Positions 38,300-47,837 are shown, numbered from the stretch's first letter. The stretch is DNA of 64,000 nt from Paenibacillus sp. PvR098 (GCF_017833255.1 NZ_JAFIBU010000001.1:4570501-4634500); one strand, 5' to 3'. Numbers and translations: made by a program. The notes: a model not told the origin generated them from the sequence alone.

Positions 38300-39295
38300 A
38301 TGAGTTTCCCGCTCGTTCGAAATCGGAGACTGCGTACGTCTCATGCGCTACGTCATTTGGTGAGAGAACACGCTGTTTCCGTTCATGATCTGATTTACCC
38401 CATATTTGTGACACACGGTTCCGGGATCAAGGAAGAAATCAGCTCGATGCCAGGAGTATATCATTTATCGATGGACCGGTTGGAGGAAGAGATTCGTGAA
38501 GTGACTGCTCTTGGTATTCAAGCGATTCTCTTGTTCGGCGTACCGGAACATAAGGATGCTCACGGTAGCTCGGCTTATGACGTGAACGGTATTGTACAAC
38601 AGGCAACCCGCAAAATCAAAGAGTGGAATCCTCAGCTGCTGGTTATTGCTGACACCTGCCTGTGTCAATTCACAGACCACGGCCACTGCGGTATCGTTCA
38701 TTATGATGAGGCTAAAGGGCGCGCTGAGGTGTTGAACGATCCGTCATTGGAGCTGCTCGTCAAAACAGCAGTATCCCAGGCCGAAGCCGGTGCGGATATC
38801 ATTGCGCCATCGAACATGATGGACGGGTTCGTGTATGCGATCCGACAAGGCTTGGACGAAGCCGGTTATGAGCATGTGCCGATCATGTCTTATTCGGTCA
38901 AATATTCTTCTTCATTCTACGGACCGTTCCGCGATGCTGCTCATTCGGCTCCGCAGTTCGGTGACCGGAAGACATACCAGATGGATCCTGCAAACTCCCG
39001 CGAGGCTCTGCGAGAAGCGGAAGCCGATATCGCGGAAGGGGCAGACTTTCTCATGGTGAAGCCGGCGCTGGCATACATGGATATGATCCGGATGCTGCGC
39101 GACCGCTACGATCTGCCGATTGTCGCTTACAACGTCAGTGCCGAATATTCCATGGTGAAAGCCGCGTCGGCACAGGGCTGGATCGATGAGAAAGCTATCG
39201 TTATGGAAACGATGGTTGGCTTTAAGAGAGCTGGTGCGGATGTGATCATCACTTATTTTGCCAAGGACATCGCCCGTTGGCTCAGAGAAGAGTAA
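38300..39295 (+). CDS. hemB: Delta-aminolevulinic acid dehydratase (porphobilinogen synthase)
   Basis: 331 residues from ATG 38300, preceded by AAGGAGGAG; the longer reading from 38147 overlaps the fusion gene. The zinc ligands are in [12 protein letters not shown], and the two Schiff-base lysines are in [14 protein letters not shown] and [10 protein letters not shown]. It condenses two 5-aminolevulinates to porphobilinogen. Ends the first hem operon with a terminator. Confidence 0.97.
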   Translation: MSFPLVRNRRLRTSHALRHLVREHAVSVHDLIYPIFVTHGSGIKEEISSMPGVYHLSMDRLEEEIREVTALGIQAILLFGVPEHKDAHGSSAYDVNGIVQQATRKIKEWNPQLLVIADTCLCQFTDHGHCGIVHYDEAKGRAEVLNDPSLELLVKTAVSQAEAGADIIAPSNMMDGFVYAIRQGLDEAGYEHVPIMSYSVKYSSSFYGPFRDAAHSAPQFGDRKTYQMDPANSREALREAEADIAEGADFLMVKPALAYMDMIRMLRDRYDLPIVAYNVSAEYSMVKAASAQGWIDEKAIVMETMVGFKRAGADVIITYFAKDIARWLREE

Positions 39296-39317
39296 GCTCA
39301 TCACTCATAATACGACC

Positions 39318-39366
39318 AAACGTTTGTCTTCCAAGCTGCGCTGCGGGGGACAAACGTTTTTTCGTC
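39318..39366. terminator. Terminator after hemB
   Basis: AAACGTTTGTC (39318-39328) and GACAAACGTTT (39349-39359), perfect 11-bp arms, then T6. Confidence 0.88.
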
Positions 39367-39377
39367 TTAGCCCGAAC

Positions 39378-39648
39378 CTAACGTTTTTGATGTTTAATGA
39401 GGTCTTCGAGTGCTTTGCGCATTTCCTTTTCTTTTTTTCGCCCAAGCGGATTTTTCCGTATTTACTGAAACCAAGATAAAGGATGAAGATTAAGAATCCG
39501 AAGGTAACCAGCAAATAAAACCATCCGAATGTTTCATGTAGTGAATTGAAGCAGGTTGTTCGCTGAGGCAGCAAGCCCTTCCGGGGGAAAGGATGCCCCA
39601 AATCACAAACGCAAAAATAATGATGCAGGACATGCCAAAAACCATCAT
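39378..39648 (-). pseudogene. Degraded BCCT-family transporter remnant
   Basis: Read in three minus-strand frames, this region gives pieces of a betaine/choline/carnitine (BCCT) transporter N-terminus in order: IIIFAFVIWGILSP, then PEGLAASANNLLQFTT, then ETFGWFYLLVTFGF continuing to SKYGKIRLG, which match the start of the family domain. Two frameshifts separate them. A third frame shift then gives a short K/E-rich tail, EMRKALEDLIKHQKR, ending at 39378, like the basic C-termini of these carriers. Some 400 core residues are missing. It also keeps an ATG with a ribosome-site-like AGGA upstream. Clearly non-functional as a transporter. Confidence 0.75.
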
Positions 39649-39752
39649 TGTCCCTTCGTTCCTAGGATATGAAGGCTATATTTCCCATGAAACGGGTCAA
39701 GCATGCATTACGCTCTGTCATATATTTGTCGGAAAAGGGCGGCTGACACACG

Positions 39753-39795
39753 TTGTTACATGCTTCCAAATAGGGCATAATGGTAAGTATATAAT
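39753..39795 (+). promoter_or_regulatory. Candidate sigma-A promoter(s) for hemE
   Basis: TTGTTA (39753-39758), 17 bases, CATAAT (39776-39781). A second -10 candidate TATAAT at 39790-39795 lacks a -35. Both lie within 75 bases of the hemE ATG. Confidence 0.5.
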
Positions 39796-39823
39796 GGGAG
39801 TACACGGAAAAGAGGAATACTAG

Positions 39824-40897
39824 ATGAGCTACAATGATTTGTTTATTCGAGCATGCAGAAAACAGCCTGTCGACACGCTGCCCGTGTGGTATATGCGTCA
39901 AGCGGGACGGTACGATCCGGATTATCGGAAAATCAAAGAAAAATACAGTCTTCTTGAAATTTGTGAGCAGCCGGAGTTAGCAGCGGAAGTGACAATGATG
40001 CCGGTCAAAAAGCTTGGTGTGGATGCGGCGATTCTGTATTCGGATATCATGAATCCAGTGGCTTCGATTGGGATCGATTTTGATATTGTGAAAAATATAG
40101 GTCCGGTTATCCATAACCCGATTCGTACGGCTGCGGACGTGCAACGGCTGAAACCGATTCAAGTGGAGCAGGATTTATCTCACGTACTGAAGACGATTGA
40201 AATTTTGGCTGGAGAGCTTCAGGTACCGCTCATCACGTTTGCGGGCGCACCGTTTACCATTGCCAGCTATTTGATTGAAGGCAAGCCATCCAAAAGCTAT
40301 ATTCGCACCAAAGGCTTAATGTATGGGGAACCTAAGGTTTGGTTCGAGCTGATGGACAAATTAGGAGATATGGTGATAGCCTATCTGAAAGCCCATATCG
40401 CATCCGGCGCCAAAGCGGTCCAATTGTTCGACAGCTGGGTAGGGGCGTTATCCCCAGCCGATTTTCAGACGTATGTTCTCCCGACGATCCGGCGTATTTT
40501 TGCCGAGCTGGAGTCATATGACCAGCCGAAAATCTATTTTCCAGGCGTAAGCTCTGGAGAGCTGCTGCCTTATTTGAGCGATATCGAGGCCGATGTGATC
40601 GGACTGGATTGGCGTGTTCCCATTACGGAAGGTCGCCGGCGGGTAGGCAGCCGGTTTGCCGTGCAAGGCAACCTGGACCCTTACGTCCTGACGGCTCCTA
40701 TGTCGGTCATTGAAGCGCAAGCGAAGGCGATCATTGACGAAGGTATTCAAGAGCCGGGGTATGTGTTCAACCTCGGACACGGCTTGTTCCCTGAGGCGTC
40801 CTTAGATAAGCTGAAGGAGCTTACGGACTTTATTCATACGTATTCTCGACAGGCGTTGAAAGCGCAGGGAACTTCTATACAAGAAAGCGGTGTATAA
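39824..40897 (+). CDS. hemE: Uroporphyrinogen decarboxylase
   Basis: 357 residues. N-terminal PVWYMRQAGRY and later FAGAPFTIASYLIEG, LFDSWVGALSP and GNLDP are the family signatures; substrate-contacting Arg and Asp residues are present. It converts uroporphyrinogen III to coproporphyrinogen III. GAGGAA precedes the ATG. First of the hemE-hemH-hemY operon, as in B. subtilis hemEHY. Confidence 0.97.
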   Translation: MSYNDLFIRACRKQPVDTLPVWYMRQAGRYDPDYRKIKEKYSLLEICEQPELAAEVTMMPVKKLGVDAAILYSDIMNPVASIGIDFDIVKNIGPVIHNPIRTAADVQRLKPIQVEQDLSHVLKTIEILAGELQVPLITFAGAPFTIASYLIEGKPSKSYIRTKGLMYGEPKVWFELMDKLGDMVIAYLKAHIASGAKAVQLFDSWVGALSPADFQTYVLPTIRRIFAELESYDQPKIYFPGVSSGELLPYLSDIEADVIGLDWRVPITEGRRRVGSRFAVQGNLDPYVLTAPMSVIEAQAKAIIDEGIQEPGYVFNLGHGLFPEASLDKLKELTDFIHTYSRQALKAQGTSIQESGV

Positions 40898-40898
40898 C

Positions 40899-41843
40899 AT
40901 GAGTTCAACAGAGATCAAGCGCATTGGTGTTCTCGTCATGTCTTACGGAACGCCTGAAAGTATCGATGATATTGAAGCCTATTATACGCATATCCGGAGA
41001 GGGCATCCTCCGACACCGGAGCAGCTGCAGGATTTGAAGAGCCGCTACGAAGCTATTGTTGGAGGCGTATTTCCGCTTCGAGAGAACACAGATAAACAAG
41101 TGAAGGCGCTGGAGGATCGGCTGAACGAGAAATATCCGGGCACGACGTTTATTTGTTATCAGGGATTAAAGCATGCCGCTCCTTTTATTGAAGACGGAGT
41201 GGAGCAAATCGTGCAAGACGGTCTTACGGAAGCGGTCGGGGTCGTGCTGGCTCCGCATTATTCCTCGATGAGCGTCGGCGGCTATATTAAACGGGCGCAA
41301 GCAAAGGCGGATGAGCTTGGATTAAGCATTCGCTTCGTACACAGCTATCATCTGCATCCCAAGCTGATCGAGGCCTTAGCGGTGCGTGTGGAAGAAAGCT
41401 TAGAGCGATTCGAAGGTGTGGAGAAGGACCGGGTCAAGGTCATTTTTACCGCACACAGCCTGCCGGAAAAAATACTCGAGATGAAAGACCCGTACCCGGA
41501 ACAGCTGCTGGATACCTCCAAGGAGATCGCGGCCCGAGTCGGCCTGAAGAATTGGCAATTCGGCTGGCAAAGCGCAGGACAAACCGGTGTTCCATGGCTT
41601 GGCCCCGATGTTCTGGACGTGCTTCGTACCATTAAGGAAGAGAAGCAGGCGGAGCATGTGTTAGTCTGCCCGATCGGGTTTGTATCCGATCATCTTGAAA
41701 TATTGTACGACCTCGATATTGAGGCGCAAAAAACGGCTCGCGAGCTCGGACTGCAGCTGGAACGCACCCGTTCCTTGAATACCGACCCGCTGTACATGGA
41801 AACGTTAAGCGAAGTCGTCTATGCACAGTTGGAGAGGAATTGA
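40899..41843 (+). CDS. hemH: Ferrochelatase (coproporphyrin type in Firmicutes)
   Basis: 314 residues beginning MSSTEIKRIGVLVMSYGTPES. Conserved FTAHSLPEKI holds the catalytic His, and the region GFVSDHLEILYDLDIEA matches the family. Gram-positive homologues insert iron into coproporphyrin III. It starts one base after the hemE stop; an in-frame GTG at 40890 is an alternative start. Together with hemE and hemY it forms one operon. Confidence 0.95.
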   Translation: MSSTEIKRIGVLVMSYGTPESIDDIEAYYTHIRRGHPPTPEQLQDLKSRYEAIVGGVFPLRENTDKQVKALEDRLNEKYPGTTFICYQGLKHAAPFIEDGVEQIVQDGLTEAVGVVLAPHYSSMSVGGYIKRAQAKADELGLSIRFVHSYHLHPKLIEALAVRVEESLERFEGVEKDRVKVIFTAHSLPEKILEMKDPYPEQLLDTSKEIAARVGLKNWQFGWQSAGQTGVPWLGPDVLDVLRTIKEEKQAEHVLVCPIGFVSDHLEILYDLDIEAQKTARELGLQLERTRSLNTDPLYMETLSEVVYAQLERN

Positions 41844-41847
41844 TTGA

Positions 41848-43266
41848 ATGGACGGCAGCGCCAAACACGTCGTTATTATCGGCGGAGGCATTACAGGCCT
41901 TAGCGCCGCTTATGATTTGAAGAAAAGCTCGAACACACCTTTGCGGATTACCTTGATGGAAAAAGGGGAAACGTTCGGGGGGAAAATCCACACATTAAAG
42001 CGGGACGGCTTCATCATTGAGAAGGGACCGGATTCGTTCTTGGCCCGGAAGCAGCCTATCATTGATTTAACCCGGGAGCTTGGGCTGGAGGATCAACTGA
42101 CAGGCACGAATCCTAACGCGAAGAAAACCTACATTTTATCGGGGGGCAAGCTGCATCGAATGCCTCCCGGCCTGATGCTGGGGATTCCTACCCAGATGGT
42201 TCCGTTTATGCGAACGGGACTTTTATCGATGTCCGGCAAGGCTCGTGCAGCTTTGGATTTGGTACTGCCCAAACGGACGTCGCCGGAGGACGAGTCCCTC
42301 GGGCATTTTTTGGAGCGGCGTCTGGGGACTGAGGTGCTTGCGCAAATCGCAGAGCCTTTGCTGGCAGGCATTTATGCAGGCGATACGTATAACTTGAGCT
42401 TGAGAGCGACCTTTCCGCAATTTCACGCTATTGAGCAGAAGCACCGCAGTCTGATCCTGGGCATGATGCAAAACCGGAAGGCGGGCGGCGAGGAAAGCCG
42501 GACACTGCCGGAAGCTGCGCGCAATACGACGTTCCTGACTTACAAGGAAGGACTGGAAACGTTGGTTCACGGACTGCTGGATGCATTAGACGATGTACGT
42601 TTTCTTAAACAATGCGGCGTATCACGGGTGGAGAAGACGGAGCAGGGGTACAGGGTTATACGGGAAGACGGAGCGGCGGAGGAAGCCGACGGGGTCATTG
42701 TGGCGCTCCCCGCTTACGGGATTTCTGAAGTGCTTGGTACCGAGGTTCCCGAAGTACGAGAGCTGGACCGGATTGATTACGTATCCGTGGCGAACGTCAT
42801 TCTGGCGTTTGATTCCAAAGACATGGTTCGTGAGCTTGACGGCTCGGGGTTTGTGGTACCTAGACGTGAAGGGCGGTTTATAACGGCTTGTACCTGGACA
42901 TCGGTCAAGTGGCTCCATGCAGCTCCAACCGGTAAGGTGCTGCTTCGCTGCTATGTTGGGCGTTCGGGAGATGACCGTTGGCTGCATATGACGGAGGACG
43001 GGGTTCTCCGCGCGGTGCGGAAAGATTTGAAGGATACGATGGGGATCACAGCCGAACCGATATTTACGGAGATGACGAAGCTGATGCGCTCCATGCCCCA
43101 ATATCCTGTTGGACATCTTGAACTCATCCGTCGTGTCCGCGAAGCATTGTCCGAACGCATGCCCGGAGTGCTGGTGACGGGAGGAGCATTCCAAGGGGTA
43201 GGCCTGCCGGACTGTATCCGGCAGGGGAGGGAAGCCGCACAGCAAATGGCGGCCCATCTGAAGTAG
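41848..43266 (+). CDS. hemY: Coproporphyrinogen III / protoporphyrinogen oxidase
   Basis: 472 residues with an FAD-binding IIGGGITGLSAAYDL at the N-terminus, EKGPDSFLARK, and the C-terminal VTGGAFQGVGLPDCIRQG motif. It oxidises coproporphyrinogen III to coproporphyrin III (CgoX role) in Firmicutes. Starts four bases after hemH. The family normally needs HemQ for the final step; no hemQ is in the window. Confidence 0.95.
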   Translation: MDGSAKHVVIIGGGITGLSAAYDLKKSSNTPLRITLMEKGETFGGKIHTLKRDGFIIEKGPDSFLARKQPIIDLTRELGLEDQLTGTNPNAKKTYILSGGKLHRMPPGLMLGIPTQMVPFMRTGLLSMSGKARAALDLVLPKRTSPEDESLGHFLERRLGTEVLAQIAEPLLAGIYAGDTYNLSLRATFPQFHAIEQKHRSLILGMMQNRKAGGEESRTLPEAARNTTFLTYKEGLETLVHGLLDALDDVRFLKQCGVSRVEKTEQGYRVIREDGAAEEADGVIVALPAYGISEVLGTEVPEVRELDRIDYVSVANVILAFDSKDMVRELDGSGFVVPRREGRFITACTWTSVKWLHAAPTGKVLLRCYVGRSGDDRWLHMTEDGVLRAVRKDLKDTMGITAEPIFTEMTKLMRSMPQYPVGHLELIRRVREALSERMPGVLVTGGAFQGVGLPDCIRQGREAAQQMAAHLK

Positions 43267-43275
43267 AACGAGAGA

Positions 43276-43303
43276 AAGCCCGATGTGATCGGGCCTTCTT
43301 TTG
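43276..43303. terminator. Terminator after hemY
   Basis: GCCCGAT / ATCGGGC with GTG loop, then TTCTTTTG. Confidence 0.75.
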
Positions 43304-43312
43304 TCCTCTAAG

Positions 43313-43513
43313 CTTGGCCAGATCGAGAGTCATGTCCGAACCGGTGAAGGTAAGAATCTGTCTTTCCTGAAGGTCGCGGATGACCTGCAGCAGCACGGGC
43401 GTGTAAAGTGTAATGAGAACGCTCTCCTCCAGAGTCTGATCCGAAGCGGTGCGCGGCTTGCCGTCAATGAGCGAAAGCTTGCCGATTTTGAACATGGACA
43501 AATACTTTTTCAT
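43313..43513 (-). pseudogene. Possible decayed or small reverse-strand gene
   Basis: From ATG 43513 (MKKYLSMFKIGKLSL) about 67 residues read as a plausible protein with high G/C at third codon positions, ending near DLAKLR. The frame then has no stop and runs through the terminator into hemY; a shift of one frame would stop immediately (CAA GCT TAG). No good ribosome site. Not recognised. Either a truncated relic or chance. Confidence 0.3.
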
Positions 43514-43649
43514 CGCCCGTATGGCTGTATTGGAAGACAGGGGTGTCGGTCTGCTTTGTAAGTGATATAATGACAGTGAGATTATCCGGTTAATTATATA
43601 TCGGCTGAGGGATGGTTTCAAGTATAACTATAGCAAAGGTGGGACCCAA

Positions 43650-44951
43650 ATGAACGATCAGCGCAAACGTTCCGACGCGCGTTCCGCACAAGCTTTTGCG
43701 GAAGCGAAGCAATACATACCTGGAGGTGTGAACAGTCCTGTCCGCGCCTTCAAATCGGTCGGATTGACACCGCTGTTTATGGTCAAAGGAGCCGGTTCCC
43801 GCGTCTGTGATGTGGACGGTAATGAGTTCATTGATTACATCGGATCGTGGGGGCCGCTTATTGTTGGACACGCCCATCCGGAAGTCATAGAGGCCGTGAA
43901 ACGAACCGCAGAGCTCGGTACAAGCTTCGGAGCGCCGACAGAGCTGGAGACGGACATGGCCAAATTGGTTATCGAACGTATCCCTTCGATCGAGATGGTC
44001 CGAATGGTCAACTCCGGTACGGAGGCAACAATGAGCGCGCTTCGGCTCGCCAGGGGCTACACAGGCCGCAGTAAAATTCTGAAATTCGAAGGCTGTTACC
44101 ACGGCCATGCGGATTCGCTGCTGATTAAGGCGGGTTCAGGAGTTGCCACGCTTGGCCTTCCGGATAGTCCGGGCGTACCGGAATCCGTAGCGGCCAATAC
44201 GATTACAGTTCCTTATAATGATCTGGAGTCGGTACGGCTTGCATTCGAAAAGTTCGGTGAAGAAATCGCCGCGGTTATCGTTGAGCCGATAGCCGGAAAT
44301 ATGGGCGTCGTACCGCCGCAGCCTGGCTTCCTTGAAGGCTTGCGGCAAACGACCGCTTCTTACGGCAGCCTGCTGATCTTTGATGAGGTCATGACCGGCT
44401 TTCGCGTAGGTCTACACAGCGCACAAGGGCTCTACGGTATCACTCCGGACCTCACCTGTCTCGGTAAGGTGATCGGTGGAGGTCTTCCTGTAGGCGCCTA
44501 CGGCGGTAAAAAGGAGATTATGGAGCATATCGCTCCAGCTGGACCGATTTATCAGGCGGGAACACTGTCGGGGAACCCGCTTGCCATGGCGGCCGGTTAC
44601 ACGACGCTGAAACTGCTAGGAGCGCCGGGCGTTTATGAGGAGTTGGAGCGGAAGTCCGCTAGACTGGAGCATGGCTTCCTGAAAAATGCCAGTGAGCTGG
44701 GGATTGCGTCTACCATTAATCGCGTGGGCTCGATGGTATGTCCGTTTTTCACGGACGCGAAGGTAGTTAATTATGAGACGGCGAAGCTGTCCGATCTAGA
44801 CCGGTTTAACCGTTATTTCGCAGCGCTGCTTGATGATGGGGTTAGTATTGCCCCTTCGCAGTTCGAGGGGATGTTCGTTTCGGCAGCCCATACGGACGCG
44901 GATATTGACGCGACGATTGAGGCGCATTATCAGGCGCTGAAGCGTCTGTGA
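43650..44951 (+). CDS. hemL: Glutamate-1-semialdehyde 2,1-aminomutase
   Basis: 433 residues, PLP-dependent class III aminotransferase fold. Catalytic lysine K273 in [26 protein letters not shown] and [11 protein letters not shown] are hallmark. It converts the HemA product to 5-aminolevulinate. AAAGGTGGG precedes the ATG. In B. subtilis hemL directly follows hemB; here it is separated by hemEHY and a pseudogene. Confidence 0.97.
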   Translation: MNDQRKRSDARSAQAFAEAKQYIPGGVNSPVRAFKSVGLTPLFMVKGAGSRVCDVDGNEFIDYIGSWGPLIVGHAHPEVIEAVKRTAELGTSFGAPTELETDMAKLVIERIPSIEMVRMVNSGTEATMSALRLARGYTGRSKILKFEGCYHGHADSLLIKAGSGVATLGLPDSPGVPESVAANTITVPYNDLESVRLAFEKFGEEIAAVIVEPIAGNMGVVPPQPGFLEGLRQTTASYGSLLIFDEVMTGFRVGLHSAQGLYGITPDLTCLGKVIGGGLPVGAYGGKKEIMEHIAPAGPIYQAGTLSGNPLAMAAGYTTLKLLGAPGVYEELERKSARLEHGFLKNASELGIASTINRVGSMVCPFFTDAKVVNYETAKLSDLDRFNRYFAALLDDGVSIAPSQFEGMFVSAAHTDADIDATIEAHYQALKRL

Positions 44952-45006
44952 CATAAAGCCAAATCCGCTGCTGGCCGCTTTGATACAAAAGATCGAAGCT
45001 GCAAAC

Positions 45007-45056
45007 AAAAGGCTCCCTGTATTCCTCAATTTGAAGAATACAGGGAGCCTTTTGTT
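45007..45056. terminator. Bidirectional terminator after hemL
   Basis: AAAAGGCTCCCTGTATTC pairs with GAATACAGGGAGCCTTTT around a short loop, followed by T-rich sequence; convergent with the glycosidase gene. Confidence 0.92.
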
Positions 45057-45098
45057 TTGTTGGGTGGCTGGAGTATATAGGAAGTTCTTTGTTCCCTC

Positions 45099-46598
45099 CT
45101 AATTGGATGCCGGAATCGGTCCCTGCAAAGCCCCAGCGGTATCTATCTTTGTTTGTGCCTCCACGGCACCACCGGAATGTTCCATGGGGGGGATTCCCGA
45201 ATCCTTGTCGTCAACTGGCGCCAGCGACGGTGCGGAAACCGGTGGAGGCGCGGTTATTTCCGAAGGGATTTCGCTGCCGACCGAACTTCCGTTTTCTTTC
45301 TGAACCGTTGGGGCGTGGGAGTTCCCCGTCTCTGTCGCGCTGGGCTTCGTCGGAGTCGCTCCGGCGGAGGTGTCGGCTTTGTCGCTGTGACTATTTTCCT
45401 CGCCGCCTGCTGAAGGCTTCGTTTCAGTGGAAGCAGGCACGCTCTTCGGTTTCTCGACGCTTGCAGGTTTGGCCGGCACGGGTGCCGGGTTTTGCTGCTG
45501 GCGCGCTTTCTTCTCCGCTTGCTCCCGCAAAAATTCCGGGTGGTCATAGGAGCCTCCGGGATCGATTTTATCTACGCCGTCCCAGACACGGTTCGCAACC
45601 ACGGCTGATGGATTGTCGTAAACGAGAAAGGCGGAAGGCAGCCTGCGCTCACCGTAACGGCTGGACGGATGGGTTACCAGCTGGTCTCCGACCACGAGCT
45701 CGGAAGAAGCCCCGCCGTCCAAATTTCCTGCATTGACGGCGCCTTCTTTCAGCAGTATATCTTGAACCTCCTTCAAGGTGGCTCCTACGCTGTTCGATTG
45801 GCGGCCGTCGATGACGATAAAAATGACGGTACCGTCGGGCTTTTGCCCAACGGCGGTTCGCGGCGCACGGCCCCAGCCGCCGTCACCGCTTGTAATAAGC
45901 GGCTTGCCGTTCGCAATCAGCCTTGGGTAGAACGATACGGCTTCGGAAATCCCCATATCCCTCAGCTCGAAAATATTATATTTACCGATCACGAGTTTAC
46001 CTTCCTTGGTAAAGCCGATAATATGCTGCGGAATACTCCCATCTTGATCCGTGAAGATAATATCGCCGCCCGAGATAACGACGCCGATGGCGGCAAAGCC
46101 GTTGCCCAGACCCTCCGGATCGTCAAAGCTTCCTCCGTTGACTCCGGCCACAGCGCCGGTACGGCTAACCATGGAAGTGATTCGTTCCCCTTCACCCGAC
46201 TGGAACGGTGTCATGACGCGAATCGATTTCGGATCGAACACGTACATCTTTTTACCTTTCCATAACGGGCCTGATATGTCCTCCACTTGAACCCATTCGT
46301 CTGCGGAGCGATGTTGGCTGATGCTTACCATTCCTAGATCTTGCTTTTCGCGGGCGGCGTCTTCAATAGCGTTTTGCATCTTTTGAACCAGCAAATCTCG
46401 CTGTTCCGCACCCACAAAGATCCAGGCCCAGCTCCGATGCTGAGTGGTAATGACCGTTTCTGCAAGCCACACTCTAATTTGATTTCCCGGTCCGGTCAAA
46501 AATAAAAAACTAGAGGTCAAAAAAGTGAAAAGAGCGATCCCAAAGAGTGTTCTCTTCAGCCTGCCCCAGCTTCGGATCCTTTGCAAGACAGTAACCAA
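45099..46598 (-). CDS. Phosphodiester glycosidase family protein (NAGPA domain), membrane-anchored
   Basis: 499 residues if started at TTG 46598, which has GGGAGAG nine bases away; the frame stays open to an ATG at 46670. An N-terminal helix (about 15-35) anchors it outside. A phosphodiester glycosidase/NAGPA domain spans about 150-340 (RTAVGQKPDG, VIDGRQSNSVGATL, NLDGGASSELV). The last 130 residues are a low-complexity P/A/S/T/E/K tail, probably a wall-spanning or linker region. The family acts on polysaccharide or cell-envelope phosphodiesters. No gene partner points to a substrate. Confidence 0.85.
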   Translation of the reverse strand: MVTVLQRIRSWGRLKRTLFGIALFTFLTSSFLFLTGPGNQIRVWLAETVITTQHRSWAWIFVGAEQRDLLVQKMQNAIEDAAREKQDLGMVSISQHRSADEWVQVEDISGPLWKGKKMYVFDPKSIRVMTPFQSGEGERITSMVSRTGAVAGVNGGSFDDPEGLGNGFAAIGVVISGGDIIFTDQDGSIPQHIIGFTKEGKLVIGKYNIFELRDMGISEAVSFYPRLIANGKPLITSGDGGWGRAPRTAVGQKPDGTVIFIVIDGRQSNSVGATLKEVQDILLKEGAVNAGNLDGGASSELVVGDQLVTHPSSRYGERRLPSAFLVYDNPSAVVANRVWDGVDKIDPGGSYDHPEFLREQAEKKARQQQNPAPVPAKPASVEKPKSVPASTETKPSAGGEENSHSDKADTSAGATPTKPSATETGNSHAPTVQKENGSSVGSEIPSEITAPPPVSAPSLAPVDDKDSGIPPMEHSGGAVEAQTKIDTAGALQGPIPASN

Positions 46599-46735
46599 TC
46601 GTAGTCTCTCCCATATGAAATAATCGAAATGAACAATGGTCAAATTAAATTTGCTTTCACATTCTATCATATTGAAGTACCTATTAACAGAGTTTGCTAG
46701 AGTCAGATAGACGCTCCTCTGGCAATGTAACCGCT

Positions 46736-46763
46736 TTGAGAAAATACCGCGTTTTGGTAGAAT
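46736..46763 (+). promoter_or_regulatory. Extended -10 promoter for small membrane protein gene
   Basis: TTGAGA (46736-46741), 16-base spacer, TGG-TAGAAT (box 46758-46763), 31 bases before the GTG. Confidence 0.7.
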
Positions 46764-46793
46764 GTTGTTAAGTCTATGGATGGAGGAAGTTAC

Positions 46794-46955
46794 GTGATCT
46801 TGAAAAAATACAGTTTTTTTGGCATCACGCTGGAAATGATACTTGTAATGGGGCTGTTCTTTGTCCTGCTTTTAGTCATTTTGGCGGCGGCTAGGATCGA
46901 GTGGATGCACTATCGTAAGAAACTCACTGCCAATGGTGTCGAGGAGGATTCCTAA
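46794..46955 (+). CDS. 53-residue single-pass membrane protein
   Basis: Starts GTG with GGAGG eight bases away and reads MILKKYSFFGITLEMILV onward, with a hydrophobic helix over residues 13-33 (EMILVMGLFFVLLLVILAAA) and a short charged tail (RIEWMHYRKKL). It sits two bases before the RluA-family gene, shares its promoter, and its own tail contains the GAGGAGG used by that gene. Not recognised as a family. Its placement suggests it is expressed. Confidence 0.7.
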   Translation: MILKKYSFFGITLEMILVMGLFFVLLLVILAAARIEWMHYRKKLTANGVEEDS

Positions 46956-46956
46956 G

Positions 46957-47835
46957 ATGAGCGTATGGCGCCGTAAGGGTGAATGGCTTGAATGGACGGC
47001 CGAGCAAGACGTTCATTCAATAGAAGATATCCGTCATGCATTGGCCGTAACGGTGGGAGATCGATTTCTTCAAAAGCTGTTCCGATCGAGCAATATTCAG
47101 TGGAAAGGCCGCAGGGTGATGCTTCGCTTGTTTCCTGAGGAAACCCTCCAGTATGTACCTGAATGGACAGAAGTCGAAGTGCTCTATGAGGATGATTTCA
47201 GCCTAGTGGCGAACAAGCCTGCAGGTATGAAGGTGCATCCAACACGTGATGGGGAAACGGGTACGCTGCTGCATGCGCTGGGCTCGTATCTGGAATCGAC
47301 CGGACAACGCTGTCGCCCGCGTCACATTCACCGGTTGGACGAGGACACGACTGGGCCGGTGCTGCTGGCTAAGAATGAGTGGGCGCAATCTCGTTTGGAT
47401 GAAGCGATGCGGGACAAGCGAGTAGAGCGGATTTATGTTGCTTTGGTACAAGGACATCCGCCTGAAAGCAGGGGGCGCATCGATGCGCCGATCGGCAGGG
47501 ACCGACATCACGCGACGCGCAGGCGCGTATCCCGCACGGGGGATCCCGCTGTAACCCATTACGAGGTTCTGGAAAGGCTCGATTCGGCATCACTTGTAAG
47601 GTTAAGACTGGAGACGGGGAGAACACACCAAATCCGCGTTCACATGAGCCATCTGGGGCATCCTCTGCTAGGTGACTCGCTCTACGGTGGCCGCACGGCG
47701 GGCATGGGTATGGCTAGGCAAGCGCTCCACGGGGAGCAGTTGGTGTTCTCTGAACCATTCACGGGAGAACGAATGGAAGTGCGAGCCACTTGGCCTGATG
47801 ACTTTGCGGTTCTTTACGAGCAATTGAAAAAATAG
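46957..47835 (+). CDS. RluA/RluD-family RNA pseudouridine synthase
   Basis: 292 residues starting MSVWRRKGEW. The catalytic motif is HRLDEDTTGPVLLAKN, with the Asp nucleophile in RLDEDT (the first D). Further conserved: NKPAGMKVHPT, GRTHQIRVHM and GDSLYGG. Such enzymes isomerise uridine in rRNA or tRNA; the target here is not known. GAGGAGG is ten bases before the ATG. The longer reading from 46933 overlaps the small membrane gene. Confidence 0.9.
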   Translation: MSVWRRKGEWLEWTAEQDVHSIEDIRHALAVTVGDRFLQKLFRSSNIQWKGRRVMLRLFPEETLQYVPEWTEVEVLYEDDFSLVANKPAGMKVHPTRDGETGTLLHALGSYLESTGQRCRPRHIHRLDEDTTGPVLLAKNEWAQSRLDEAMRDKRVERIYVALVQGHPPESRGRIDAPIGRDRHHATRRRVSRTGDPAVTHYEVLERLDSASLVRLRLETGRTHQIRVHMSHLGHPLLGDSLYGGRTAGMGMARQALHGEQLVFSEPFTGERMEVRATWPDDFAVLYEQLKK

Positions 47836-47837
47836 TA

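Noticed and set aside
39593-39823. 76-residue plus-strand frame before hemE
   Set aside because: It is antisense to the BCCT relic and runs through the hemE promoter; no family-like sequence.
45089-45736. 215-residue plus-strand frame opposite the glycosidase tail
   Set aside because: Arises from the low-complexity P/A/S-rich tail of the minus-strand gene; composition is R/P/S noise.
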